The translations under genes and the position numbers were made by a program. The notes below the pieces were generated by a model. That model searched no databases and was not told the origin of the DNA. It saw only the letters and a program-made list of their open reading frames with translations. A stretch of 64,000 bases of DNA from Triatoma infestans (taxonomy: Eukaryota > Arthropoda > Insecta > Hemiptera > Reduviidae): positions 266,125-330,124 of the forward strand of contig JAAEAF010000257.1 of NCBI GenBank assembly GCA_011037195.1, read 5' to 3'. How positions within the stretch are numbered: position 1 is the first letter of the stretch; every line of letters begins with the position of its first letter. Of this stretch, positions 22,111-32,923 are shown piece by piece.

Positions 22111-22866
22111 TGTTGCCATAAAATTAGAAATATATGGGATTGGTTAAATGTTATTCGTTCGCTCTTCATTTTCCTTCCTGTTTGGGTAGTGCTAGGTTGA
22201 TATCTCTTCCACATCCTCAACAAATATATCAGGAAAAATGAGAAAAATTTGCAATGTAAAAAAGAAATCATAATACCTATATAATTGTATTGTTAATGAA
22301 AAATCGTATAACAGAATTTTTTTTCATTGCAACGAAGGTTTTATTAAAATTTTAAGTTCTTCTAGGTCGCAATTTAATATGAATTCGCCCTAGAAATATG
22401 AAAATGGTTTAAGCTTAAAAAAAAATGATTATATAATGGAGTTGAAGAGGAGAGAAATTGGGATTGATTAATTAGACGAGATATGAAGACACTGTTCATA
22501 GCTATTAGTTTACACAAATATAGCTATAAGTTTACACAAATTGCACTGGACTTGTAATGATTTTATAGAATGCAAGGTGAGAGTAAAGTTATGACGCGAT
22601 GCGATGTATGGTTGAATCTGATAGATAGATATCTAGATCTCTCACTGGCTTATATACAGGTTCTCCCCACTCTAGCCTGCTTAAGTGAGAGAGTACCAGA
22701 GAGCGCCTTTTTTCTCTCGGTTCTGTAGAAAGTTGTTCTTAAATAGAACTATTAAAAGAAATAAAAATGTTTCGCTTTGAACAGGACCTTTTTCTTAAAA
22801 TTAAAATATTTCACCAAACTGCTAACGCTATCACCCCCCCCCCCCAGGGTTTTGTAATAATTCTAA
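22111..22866. other. Unassigned AT-rich interval
   Basis: Nothing recognised. A run of C (22834-22845) lies just before MITE copy 2. Confidence 0.4.
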
Positions 22867-22868
22867 TA

Positions 22869-24102
22869 GGGTAGAGCTAGTAGAGATGACGCACATTTCA
22901 AAGTTATTCCCTATATCAAAATATAGGAGATATATTAAAGAGGTAATGCTTATAAAACATATGTCAACTCTTATATTATCTATAAAAAAAATGTTATTTT
23001 TCAAAATAAAGTCGTTTTCATTTATTCCAGAAACAAAATACAAATACACTACATTTGGCCGTCTCTCCTACTATGGTAGGATAGATGACGCACCATAGGT
23101 AGGAGACATCTCCTCTGTGAAGTTAACATAGTTGATCGACTTGAAACTTGGTAAACACTATGTCTACGAGTCCAGCTTTAACGACAGCAGGAAATCTTTC
23201 ATTTCAATTGCAATTAATATAGTATATAAAAAATAAAAATAATTTACTAAGCGTTATGAAAATTCAGGTATTTACCAGATATAGCTTCTTTTTTTTAAGG
23301 AGTTTCCTCAATACTGAGGCTTTCCTCAACCGAATATTTCCTTAAGTTTTCCTTTCCAACTCTCTCTTTCCACTGCATCCTCTGCGCGAAGTCCATTTCT
23401 ACTGAGAGATTCCATTAGGAGATCTAACCAAGTTTTCCTGGGCCGCCCTTTCTTTCTCCTGCAGTCCACTTCTCATTCCATCATCTGGCTCGCTACCCCT
23501 TCACCCTCCATCCTAAATACATGTCCAAACCAGCACAACCTTCTCTCCTCTTGCGCTCCAGAACATTGTGCTTTACGTGCATTATTTCCCTTATTTCTTC
23601 TCCTTTCTAATTTCGAAACTGTAGCAGATCTCCTCCAGAAATCCATCTTAGTTGCAAGGAGCCTGCGCCCGTAAGCTTCAGTTAGGTTATGTCTCTGCTC
23701 CATATATCAATATACTTTTCACAATTCCATTGTAAATTAACTTTTTCGTATGGTTCAGAATATTACTACTTCACAAAACCGAATTTAGCATTCTAATAGC
23801 TCTCTTTGCAATGCTGATTCTTCGGTTTATTTATTTATTTGAGGAGCCATTCCTCTCAATAATCGACCCTAAATCCTTGAAAGAATCCACGCCCCTCATT
23901 ATCTCTCCGTTTACCACGAGTTCTCCATGATCACTTCTGATGCGTATAAATGTTCGTAGAACACAGAAGAACACACAAAATAACTGAAGAACTTTGCAAT
24001 TCGTTGGCTTCTGATCTCTCTACTCCTGGACTAACTTGGCAAACAAGAGAAGCAAAGCCTGCGTCTTCTCTCCTACACCCGTCATCTCGCCTAGCTTTAC
24101 CC
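22869..24102 (-). mobile_element. TA-flanked MITE, copy 2, split by a LINE
   Basis: Second copy of the 13524-14121 element, in inverse orientation: left end GGGTAGAGCTAGTAG, right end CTAGCTTTACCC, TA outside both. Without the inserted 651 bp (23287-23937) its length would be about 583 bp, close to copy 1. The junction falls between CCAGATATAGCT and GATGCGTATAAATG, which are contiguous in copy 1. Confidence 0.88.
23287..23937 (-). pseudogene. LINE D: 3' end of an RT ORF inserted in the MITE
   Basis: 5'-truncated LINE end on the minus strand with its poly(A) (T run at 23289-23297) at the left. The coding part (23300-23703) reads ATKMDFWRRSATVSKLERRR, then RLCWFGHVFRMEGEGVASQM, and after an in-frame stop KKGRPRKTWLDLL and a short end. 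This FWRRSAR / W(Y/F)GHV.RM / GRP...W.D series is the usual C-terminus of a widespread arthropod LINE group. A short repeated CTTCT at both junctions is a possible target duplication. The left part on the minus strand (23705-23937) is an earlier, unreadable part of the same ORF. Confidence 0.8.
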
Positions 24103-24104
24103 TA

Positions 24105-26399
24105 TACCAATTTACTATAACCCGCAACTATTTGCTGTTCTATCGTACCAACCTTCCACTATATTGCTATGTCCGGCAATAGGCTTTTGTGCGATTAGTG
24201 TATACAAGTAGCGCTCTAGTGCCAAAGTTAAAAAACAAGAATTCATCATAACCAGCTAGCTAGAGGCTTTCACAAATTAAATATATTAAATAGCTTAAAG
24301 TAAAGATATATATTTTAATTAAGAATTTTTTTCAGAGGTTTCACATGCGAATATGAACCGCCTCATAGCTCATGGAAAACCGTGATGACACACACTAGTT
24401 ATGGCTAGTTATGGAAGCAAATTATTTCGAATAATAGTACCAATTATAAAAAGAATTTGAAGAACTCGGTAAAAAATTTTGTAATCTCCATAATACTAAC
24501 AAAATTTGTCTTACCATAATTAAACAGATTAAGTTTGTTAAAAGTATTTTGAAATTTTATAACAAACTTCTTATTATGAAGTAATGAAACAGAATATTTA
24601 AAGTTTATGGCCAATAAAAAATGTTGTGTAAGATGAAGAAGACATGGCCGACACACATTTCTTTGTAAATAAGTTTTAAGCTTACTTTCTACAGCTTTCA
24701 TCTGGCGGTTACACTTATATTAGGTTGTAAAAAGTTTAATGAATCCAAGAAAATTGCTTGAGTTTAATTAAGTAATTTTATCTGAAGAGGTTTTTAGGGT
24801 TATGTGGATACATATACATATAGATATATATATATATTTTTTAATAATTTGAAGTATAATCTTATGTAAATTTTTGGGTCTTTTTTTTTATATATATATA
24901 TTTCAACAAAATTTAATTAATCTTTAAACAATCTTAAATTATTCCCAAGTTTTTTAAACAAAAAAAAAAAATTATGACCCTCAAAAATGAGTGTTTTTAA
25001 ATCTGACCTTTTACGTATTTTAGTGGGCGTGTTAATTATTGTATAAAAATGAGTGCATGACATTCATTTATGTATTATTGCTTGTAAGAAGCAATAATAC
25101 AATAAAAACATTTATGCTTGTTAGAAGTACTATGTAGAATAAAAAAATAATACGCACGTGCCAAAAAAACCAAAAAACTCAATAATATGATGGATGAGAG
25201 CAGACGTATGAAGTTGAATTTAATAACCTAAGCCTTGCAGGTAACAAATTGAATTGAATGCCGTAAAGCGGTGAACATTTGCATTCTATTCTTGGACACC
25301 GTTCAAGAAAGAAAATTATTGAGGGCATAAACTCAGTGCTATCATTAAAGGAGAACACTCTGCCCATAGTCCGGCAGTGTACTAAAATTCCACTGGGTAC
25401 CAATCACCAAAGATGTTCACATCCATTTTAAAAACAAACAAATTAATGATACTAATAAGAAAAAGTAAAAGAATGTGTCATCTGGACGCTTTGTTGGAAG
25501 AGGCCTGTTAAAAGCTGAAACTCTATGCAGAACAGGAAATGGCATTAAAAGGAACTAACTTTTAGCAATAGAAATCAATTCTATACCGGAAGATGTAGAT
25601 AAATGTATACGCTTTCCACTTAAGTAGCACTGAAGATGAGGCCAAAGCTGAACTTCAAAGAGAATGGTGATAGATACAGCTTCATGGAACTAAAGCTAAA
25701 TGATGTGAATCTGGAATGGTCAATTAAGTGGCTTACTTTCCGGAAATGTTTTCTGAAATATTTATCTGTACAAATCCGAATCAGATTATTGACACTAACT
25801 CATATAAAAAGCATATCTTTGGAGAGTCAATCAATCACAAGTGACAAATGGGCGGTATGTCGGTGACAAATGAGAGTATTCAACTTATAGTCTCTTGTTG
25901 CTCTGTTCTGGATCAAAAAGAGTACCTCAAAAGGTACAAAAATCTGGCTAAGATAACGCATCTGGCCATTTTTAAAAGGTATGGAATGGCAAATCCTAGT
26001 AAGCCATATTTTCAATGTAACCCATCCGCTTTTTCGCAGATTTACAAGTAAAAATATACTGGGATTTTCAGGCAATTACAAACGGAAAGTTCAGTACAAT
26101 ATGCTGGTGTTGGACTGTATTTGATGTTGGACTGTAGAGAGAAAACAGTTGAACTTACAGTGCAGACAACGCAGATGGATGAAAATTCGTTCTTACTTGG
26201 AAAAGTTACAATTCTGAGTTTCTTTTGTAGCTGATTCGAGTCAATTTATCAGGAGTGTTGGATGAAATGAAACAATTATTTAAGGAAAAAAAGCTAATAA
26301 TTTACTTAACTGTTCCAACCCCTGAACTTTGCGACAAATCTTACTGATGATTTAAATATACAAACAAATATTTTTAATTTTGCAGACAATGGGATGTCT
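24105..26399. other. Long unassigned interval
   Basis: No element called with confidence. On the minus strand near 25830-26075 a stretch with FLIQNRATRDYKL faintly resembles the C-terminal region of LINE reverse transcriptases (usually ..IQ.RA.R.I), possibly a very old fragment. A (TA)n tract lies near 24820-24840 and 24885-24900. Confidence 0.35.
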
Positions 26400-26600
26400 T
26401 TTTTAATATTTCCTCTTACTAATAAATAGTCAGAGGAAGTATTGCGATTTTGCCAGATTATCGAAATTGAGTTTTTACAGGAAATACACGTTTTGAGGTC
26501 CCCTGGGTCCAAAAAAGTGTTTTTTTGTTGTTTTTTTTTAAATGGTCTGTATGGTTTGTTTTTTTTGTTTTTTTTAACCATATACATCATGCTCCACTCA
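26400..26600 (+). repeat. Family R, 5' end fragment
   Basis: TTTCCTCTTACTAATAAATA, AGAGGAAGTATTGCG, ACAGGAAATACACGTTTTGA and GGTCCCCTGGGTCC match the 5' block of family R; the copy breaks after the T-rich (GT)n position. Confidence 0.7.
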
Positions 26601-26929
26601 TATTGAACAATACATGAATTTTCTGTCAGATAACAATTTTATAAAAATAAACAATGACAATAAATAATATTGATCAATTAATATCCAAGAATTAGTTACA
26701 AAGCGGCAATATAAAATAATATCGGGAAACAAAACGTAACTTAATGTTACGCAATGTTACGAAATTACATGCTTATTAAATTAAGAGAATAAATTAATAA
26801 CAATAATGATTATATTATAAAAGAAAACAAATTTATATAAAATAATGATTTTTTATAAATCATAAAAAAAAAAACAACAAAAAAAACAATATTAGAATAA
26901 TATAAACGTAGAATAAAATATATTCCTCT
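26600..26929. other. Unassigned AT-rich interval
   Basis: Very AT-rich; nothing recognised. It may separate two parts of one family R copy. Confidence 0.35.
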
Positions 26930-27012
26930 TTACGTTTTCATACGTATGTATGAAAAGAATATCTCAAAAATGAAAAGTTGTAGGAAGCTCATACAAACTT
27001 GGTATCCCGTTT
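26930..27012 (+). repeat. Family R, internal fragment
   Basis: ATGTATGAAAAGAATATCTC and AAGCTCATACAAACTTGGTA are nearly identical to 28065-28145. Confidence 0.7.
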
Positions 27013-27294
27013 ACATATTAGAAATAAACATCTCCCATATTAACAAATATGTTAATTTGGGAGATGTTTATTTATTTATTTATTTATTTTTTTGTATTTT
27101 TCTTTTCTTTTTTTTCTAATCGTTTTTCCTTCCATAATCTTCCTTTAAGTAATTTATTATTATTATTATTAAATGCATTATTTATTTTTTCTTTTATTAT
27201 TATAATTTTGAATTATTTTATATATATATTTTTTTTCTTTAATCTCCCACGTAAATAAAAATTTGTATTACAAGATATTTGAAATATTTATAAA

Positions 27295-27640
27295 GATCAG
27301 GCTGAAGTAAAAGATCCTTAGATGGAGGCCAAGTCCAATCAACGAGTGATCACCGTGCGTATAAGTGGCGCTCTTGCTGCTTTAAGTTTACTGCAGTACC
27401 CCAGAAAATGGTCGACTGTCTGCGGAGAGGCAACATCATAATTACATGCTGGGTTATCAATAATTTGAAAGCGATGGAGATATGCTTTCAATCTACCATG
27501 GTAAGAATTGGGTGTTATCTTGTAGGTAGTCTGAAAGTGATGAAAATTCTGGCGATGGCTGAAATCTTGGGAAGAATTGCCTGTCAGTGTTCCAGCAAGG
27601 AACTATTTTCCATATCGACCCCTATTCATCCAAACTACGT
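27295..27640 (-). pseudogene. LINE E: C-terminal zinc knuckle fragment
   Basis: Minus-strand reading gives HGRLKAYLHRFQIID, NPACNYDVASPQTVDHFLGY and a closing Cys, the Cys/His C-terminal motif of R1/CR1-like LINE ORF2 proteins, with one expected Cys replaced. The frame runs on to ARAPLIRTVITR and a stop near 27345. No RT remains, so this is a short 3' fragment bordering the Penelope-like inverted pair. Confidence 0.65.
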
Positions 27641-27732
27641 AAACAAGCCCATGCTTTTATGGCAGATAAAAGAAAATTATCATAACTCCACATCAGAGAG
27701 ATTTTCCGTGATGCCTGCTTCTTTTTTGTGGT

Positions 27733-27770
27733 CATCGACCGGTTTCGGGCTTTCGCCCATCATCAGGATG
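27733..27770 (-). ncRNA. Hammerhead ribozyme-like motif, best copy
   Basis: 38 nt on the minus strand: CATC, core CUGAUGA, one extra U, stem II GGGC-GAAA-GCCC (4 bp, tetraloop), core GAAA, then CCGGUC and GAUG. CATC and GAUG form a 4-bp stem I. ACC/GGU is a self-complementary short stem III, as in minimal hammerheads thought to work as dimers. The predicted cleavage triplet is GUC, just before GAUG. The extra U between core A9 and stem II departs from the standard fold, so activity is not assured. Confidence 0.6.
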
Positions 27771-27874
27771 TTTTTGTTAGTGTAATAACACAGAGTTGCA
27801 CAGAGCAAATACAGTTGATACACGGCTTTATTTGCTCTGTGCAAGTCTGTGTTATTACACTGTTTTAACAAAAA

Positions 27875-27913
27875 CATCCTGATGATGGGCGAACGCCTGA
27901 AACCCGGTCGAAG
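27875..27913 (+). ncRNA. Hammerhead-like motif, second copy, partly decayed
   Basis: Plus-strand counterpart: CATC, CUGAUGA, extra U, stem II GGGC-GAAC-GCCU (one G-U pair), GAAA, then CCCGGUC. An extra C in stem III and GAAG in place of GAUG weaken stems III and I. Core residues are intact. Confidence 0.5.
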
Positions 27914-28039
27914 ACCACAAAAAGTAGCAGGCTAGCACGGAAAATGTCTCTGATGCTTTCCAGCTCTGTGAAACCAACCACCACAACAATAACTGTACAT
28001 ATTCTGAAATTCTCTTGAAGTAACTTAGGCCAAAATATC

Positions 28040-28620
28040 AACGGGATTGTGTGCCTGTGTATATATGTATGTATGAAAAGAATATCTCAAAAATGAAAAG
28101 TTATAGGAAGCTCATACAAACTTGGTATTCCGTTTACATACTATCAACGCACCGGAAATGAAGATTTCTGACAAAATTCATCGACTGGAAGTGCCGCTTT
28201 ACTGAATGATTTTTTTTTTCAGTTTTTATGATTTTCTCAAAAACTTGACATATTGACTACACATACAATGACCAACATATTGACGACACATCTTTGAAAC
28301 ATTTCTTCTGAAAAATTCATTTAAGGGCACTTTTGGGGGAGGAGTGGGTTTAAGGTTTCTCCTAAAGCGCTATTTCAGTATATTACACAATTTTATCATC
28401 TAACTAATATTAGTTAGAATTATATAAGTTGCAAATTATATAATATTCCCAGTTTGAAGAAATACGGTTTATCGGAAGTGCGACTTTACTGAATAGGTTT
28501 TCCTGTTTTGTGATTTTTCTCTATAAAAATGCCGACAGTTTTAAACACTAATAAAAATTGAAAGTGTGAAGAATATTTGCCATTTCGCAATAAGAGAAAG
28601 TCGTGTGAGTGTTTCACATC
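28040..28620 (+). repeat. Family R copy with 3' end
   Basis: Short GTATATATGTATGTATG tract, AATATCTCAAAAATGAAAAG, two degenerate units (GGAAGTGCCGCTTTACTGAA; GGAAGTGCGACTTTACTGAA), GGGCACTTTTGGGGGAGGAG, CCTAAAGCGCTATTTCAG, and the terminal block AATAAGAGAAAGTCGTGTGA, GTGTTTCACATCAG. Confidence 0.75.
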
Positions 28621-28789
28621 AGATTTTTTTTTTATGTTGTTGCAGGAAACTAGATTTTAATTGAATAGATTTAGATTTGAAACTACATTTTGATCTACGC
28701 AATAATCTTGCGTAGATTACTATCTTTATAGTACTCTTTCAATACATTGTGGACTGCGCTACCTACATGAAATTAAGGACAATAGATAT

Positions 28790-29292
28790 TGTTAGGTCGC
28801 GGCATCTTTGAGGGATTAACTTTGCCTCGCTATTTCAAAATTGTTACTCCATCGCCCGCATATTTCCCACGCCTTCCCGCCTTTTACCTCTCTCTCTCGG
28901 TGGTGGGATGGCGGCGCCTTTTATCTCTCCTGTTCGCACCTAACGTTTATTTCCCCACACTCATAAACCCTTCTTTTTCTATAAAATTTTACTTACTTAC
29001 CGTCTAGCTCTCGCCTGTGCAGCTTGACCTTCCGCTTCTTTCTAAGCAGTTAGTAGTAGTGTGTGTAAAATTCGTCTTTACATTTATTCGCCGTATTCGC
29101 GCCTTTCGCCTTCGGATTAATATTCGTTATCTCCTTGAGACACAAGTCGCGTCTTTCCTCGCCATCATCTGGAGAATCACTCACCTTCCGCGCCTGGGCT
29201 CTTCTAACACCATCAGCCGCTTCAACAACAGCGTCATCCGCTTCCACGAAGCACTCTAACTCTCTTCCTTTCACCTGATATCCTTTCTTTCG

Positions 29293-29328
<36 letters not shown>

Positions 29329-29542
29329 CACATCCACATACAGACGTCACAGCTTCCTTTCCCCCCTTCCGCCTATCACTTCATCGCCTTTGCGTCAGCA
29401 TTCGCAGTCATCAAGAGGGTAAGTCTCGCCTTGTTTATTGTTTCTTATTATAATTCAATTTTCTTCCGTTCGCCATTTTTTCTCGCTTCTGATTTTCGCC
29501 TCAACGTTCGCCATCTCGCCTTGGGTGTCTGCCGCGCAGACA
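28790..29542 (+). mobile_element. Solo LTR (753 bp) with 5-bp target duplication
   Basis: Starts TGTTAGGTCGCG and ends GCGCAGACA (TG...CA), with GATAT directly outside at 28785-28789 and 29543-29547. Clearly GC- and CpG-richer than its flanks. A TATA-like CTATAAAAT at 28981 suggests plus orientation. It contains a (CA)n tract at 29294-29323. No internal region or second LTR lies nearby, as expected after LTR-LTR recombination. ORFs inside are Leu/Phe-rich without recognisable motifs. Family not determined. Confidence 0.8.
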
Positions 29543-29547
29543 GATAT

Positions 29548-31404
29548 AATGAATAGCTACAAACTCCAGGTCTAAGAAAAGTTTTTGAACTGGAAATTAT
29601 GAATTCCTTGGAGAAATTTTTGTAGGTTTTTAACATGAATTCTATTTTGTCCCACTAGTATAAATGGACAAATAAAAAAAGAGGGGAACTATCATTGAAT
29701 TTTGTATTTCCACATCTTTTGCTTTCTTTTTCAATAACTGAATGAAAATTCTGAGTTTTTCTTTATACCACACATTAATTGTATAAAACAGTAAATAATA
29801 TTTTGAAAATAACTTAATTTTTTGCATTTTTTATCAACAATTTTTATTGCACAATTTGATAATCTATAACATACCTACGAAGGGAAAATTAGTAAAAAAA
29901 AAAAAAATTCTAAACTATTTTTTTTAAAGGAAATAAATAGCTGTAAATAATTAGCCAGTCACAGTGTAGAAGTAATGGTGTCAAATATGGGCGTGGTCAA
30001 CATGATCATTGTAAATTTCTGATTGGCCTAACGTATACTCACATTTATTTGACAAATAGAAATGAACTAACTGGATGAAAAGGCACCAGTCAGATGGCGA
30101 CAAACGATCCGATCTCAAGAAAGTACACTTGTTTGAAAGATAGCGACAAACCACCGGGTCCACGGAGAGGAAAAGTTAAGGTAAAATAAGACCAACGGCT
30201 CGGAAAGGCAGGTTGGTGGACAGAAGTTTAGGGCAAGTGATATGGGTGGTTAAGTGAACTCATAGGCTTTTTCCTTGTAAACACACCTATTCTTGTAAAC
30301 TTATTGCTGTGAACCATGTGAACTCATAGCATTTTTAATTAATTGGTTTTTCAGCAAAAACCAATGTCGTAAAAATGTCTACAATGAGTTTCTTTAAGCT
30401 TGGAACGCTTGTGCACAAACGTTTCACTTTTATTTGAATTATTATTATTTTTTTTTTAATTTACGTTAAATTTCCACTATTATTCAGGTCAAATAGGGCT
30501 ATCTTCAATTGAGCTGCAGCGCTGTCTTCTGGATTTCAATCTAATCACTTCAAACACTATCTGCGTGGGTAGATTCTTCCAACAGCTCTATATTTATTTT
30601 ATTTAAGGAAATGAGTAAAATGACTAATTAATGAAAATTTGTCAGTTTTATGATTGTATTTATTCTAGTAAGAAAAAGTTGCTCGTGGTTTCACAAAGAT
30701 TTCTTGAACTAAGGGAAACTAATAACATGCATTTCCGGTGGTAAATGATTAGCGGAATACAATAATATCGAAAATTAGACAGGATCGTAACATGAATAGA
30801 AATGTAACATTTATTTTTTGCAGTGTAAGAATATTGTGTGTTTTCAGTAAAGAATGGGACATATTAGAACCCAATAGGAAGTTTATATAATTTTTATTTC
30901 CGGTTAAATTGAAAGAATGTCAACTGATGGAGGAAAGAAAGTGTAATCTTCTTCTAGTCCTTCAGTTTTACTCTTTCCATAACCCTAAGGCAATAAAAAC
31001 ATAACTTATATTTACGTTAGTAAGTGAACAAGATCAATATGGAAGAAAGGTTTGCTCTCGGTAGCGGATGCCGACGGTTATTACAATCTGTTACCCTAGC
31101 AGTTTGGCCAGTCCGGCCTTCCATGTATATTGTCAAAGTTTCTACGGCACCCCGCCCATACTGAGTATACCGACCAACCGGAACGTTAGCAAGAGTTCTC
31201 TTATTCTATCTCACTCTATCCTTGCGCCGTATTTCCAACCGCCAGAGGTAACAATAATGTTTAGAACCGACTTATCAAACACCGACAACCTTAAGTTTCT
31301 GCTAAGTTACTTGAGAATTAAGGAATAGGGTTTTACAACGCTATCTATTTTAATTAATAATTATAGCCACCTCATTTTTTTTTTTTTTTAATTTTTACTC
31401 AACC
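29548..31404. other. Unassigned interval
   Basis: No gene recognised. A short family R-like piece lies at 30350-30450 (AAAAATGTCTACAATGAGTT, TCACTTTTATTTGAA). The less AT-rich stretch 31040-31330 holds an 86-residue plus-strand ORF with no recognisable domain. Confidence 0.4.
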
Positions 31405-32000
31405 ATGTTGAAATGTTTTGATGTGATGATGTGTATTTGTAGTAGCAAGAGCGGTGTTGTAGTAAAAGGGGCTTGTAAGTATGTATGTTTAAGAGAGAAT
31501 TAAGTATTAGTAATAATTAAGAGATCATACTGCTTGTAAAATAAATAATAACTGTTAAAATAATAACTACAACTTATTTGATATTATAAACTTATTTCAT
31601 TTATTGTGAAACTGGCACTGATACTAAGAGAGTAATTCCTGAAGTGTTCTGTTCTGGCTTTGGAAGCAGAATACCGACTTAGTGGTTTTAAGGCTGCGTG
31701 TAGACTGTGTACTCTTTGAAGCTGATGGCAGACTCTATTCTTTGGAATTGCTCTCTCTCTCTAGCGGGGAATTTTCTTGTACAAAAGAATTTACCTAATG
31801 GGATTTTGTGCCTTTGTTTTTCTATTTGCAATGACACCAATTTACAGTACCTGACACTAAAATACACTCTTTTTGAAGTTAAATTCACAGCACTAAGATA
31901 ATTATAAAATATTAAAATTAGATTTTTGATACTATAAAATATTCTAAACTCTAAACTATTTATTTTCATTGCTTTCTTCCACTACAATGTCAATTAATCA
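31405..32000 (+). repeat. Dispersed repeat Q, copy 2
   Basis: Same orientation and landmark order as 19818-20335, with small insertions (for example the doubled ATAAAATATTC region near 31900-31950). Confidence 0.75.
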
Positions 32001-32345
32001 CTTGAGACTTTACTTAGTAAATCAAACTTTAAACTTTTAGTTTCAATTTGAAGTGTTTCTAGTCGATGATAGCCAATAAAGTAACGCACCCCATCTAAAA
32101 AATAAAAAAATTGTTTCTTTGTAAAATCTTAGGTTTTGAAACCTGGTGTACCTAAAATCTTGTTTACATTACTTTGTCTCTTATCTTATCTGCGGGTTAG
32201 TATATTGGGTTGATTGATCTGCTACTGGGGAAAAGCATAACTATGAAATATTGTGATTAAGAATAACTACGGAATATTTATAATTATGGCGGAATAATCT
32301 TCAAAGTGGAATCTTTATTGAAAATATTTTATTACAGTGGATATA
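32001..32345. other. Unassigned interval
   Basis: No recognisable feature before the LTR at 32346. Confidence 0.4.
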
Positions 32346-32919
32346 TGTAAGGTTCGGCCAGGGAACCCAAAGTAGGTAACACTCAGAAATTATACATTTA
32401 TTATAATTTAAGAGACTATACAGGACAACTTATACACTATATAACTGTACATTCTATGAAACTACCATTAACTAATACAACACTACCCCGTTAATATATA
32501 TGCCTATGCAACTATATAACATACACTTACAAGAACACCCCGATTAAGTAACCCTTCGCTTACTATCTACTATCAACTAAATACTAACAATTATCTGCTA
32601 TCACTTATCTACTATATATTACTTCCTATCTGCTGGGCCGACTACCACTCTGGCATACCAACTGCACATCTACCTTTAAAATACCTTACTGCGCTAGGAC
32701 TTATCGGATCGGCCGCAGGTGCACGACCAACCTTCACTCACCGCGACACTCACCAGAATGAATTCAATCGCTAGCTGCTATGCCAGCGTGGTACATGTCG
32801 GCTCAGCAGTGTCCTAATTTTCTAACTACTCAACTCTATTTTAATTATTACTTTTAATATTATTTTGAACTATTCTAATACATTAAATATTTTATATTTA
32901 ATTGCGCGCCTCCCTTACA
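32346..32919 (-). mobile_element. Solo LTR (574 bp), TATA target
   Basis: Begins TGTAAGG and ends CCTTACA, perfectly inverted 7-bp ends, with TATA on both outer sides (32342-32345; 32920-32923). A 4-bp TATA duplication is typical of some Gypsy-group elements. On the minus strand an AATAAA lies about 60 bases before the end, so I read it as minus-oriented. It has a GC-richer centre (32640-32830). The TATA match lies in an AT-rich context and is weaker evidence than the ends themselves. Confidence 0.65.
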
Positions 32920-32923
32920 TATA

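Larger units (their letters stand above)
27716..28010. mobile_element. Penelope-like inverted pair with hammerhead motifs
   Basis: Two arms of about 100 bp in inverse orientation nearly touch: 27716-27805 (minus) and 27828-27930 (plus). Both contain TTGCACAGAGCAAA or its complement, GTAATAACACAG, ACAAAAACATCCTGATGATG and a GACCACAAAAA flank. The plus arm continues to 28010 (CACGGAAAATGTCTCTGATG, CAACCACCACAAC). The same blocks occur at 18160 and 19085. Penelope-like elements are known to carry hammerhead ribozymes in their terminal repeats and often have inverted terminal pieces, so I assign this region to that class. No reverse transcriptase or GIY-YIG coding sequence is present. Confidence 0.65.

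Noticed and set aside
25827..26075. Minus-strand ORF with FLIQNRATRDYKL as a LINE reverse transcriptase fragment
   Set aside because: The similarity is too short and lacks any catalytic or zinc-knuckle motif nearby.
27049..27258. Hydrophobic 69-residue ORF rich in Phe as a membrane peptide
   Set aside because: It is the translation of a T-rich low-complexity run and has no coding bias.
28790..29542. CpG-rich, TATA-containing segment with a splice-donor-like GGGTAAGTC, looking like a host promoter and first exon
   Set aside because: TG...CA ends with an exact 5-bp duplication explain it better as a solo LTR.
31068..31328. 86-residue ORF in a less AT-rich stretch as a gene
   Set aside because: No domain, no signal, and other frames are also open; kept only as a note in the interval entry.
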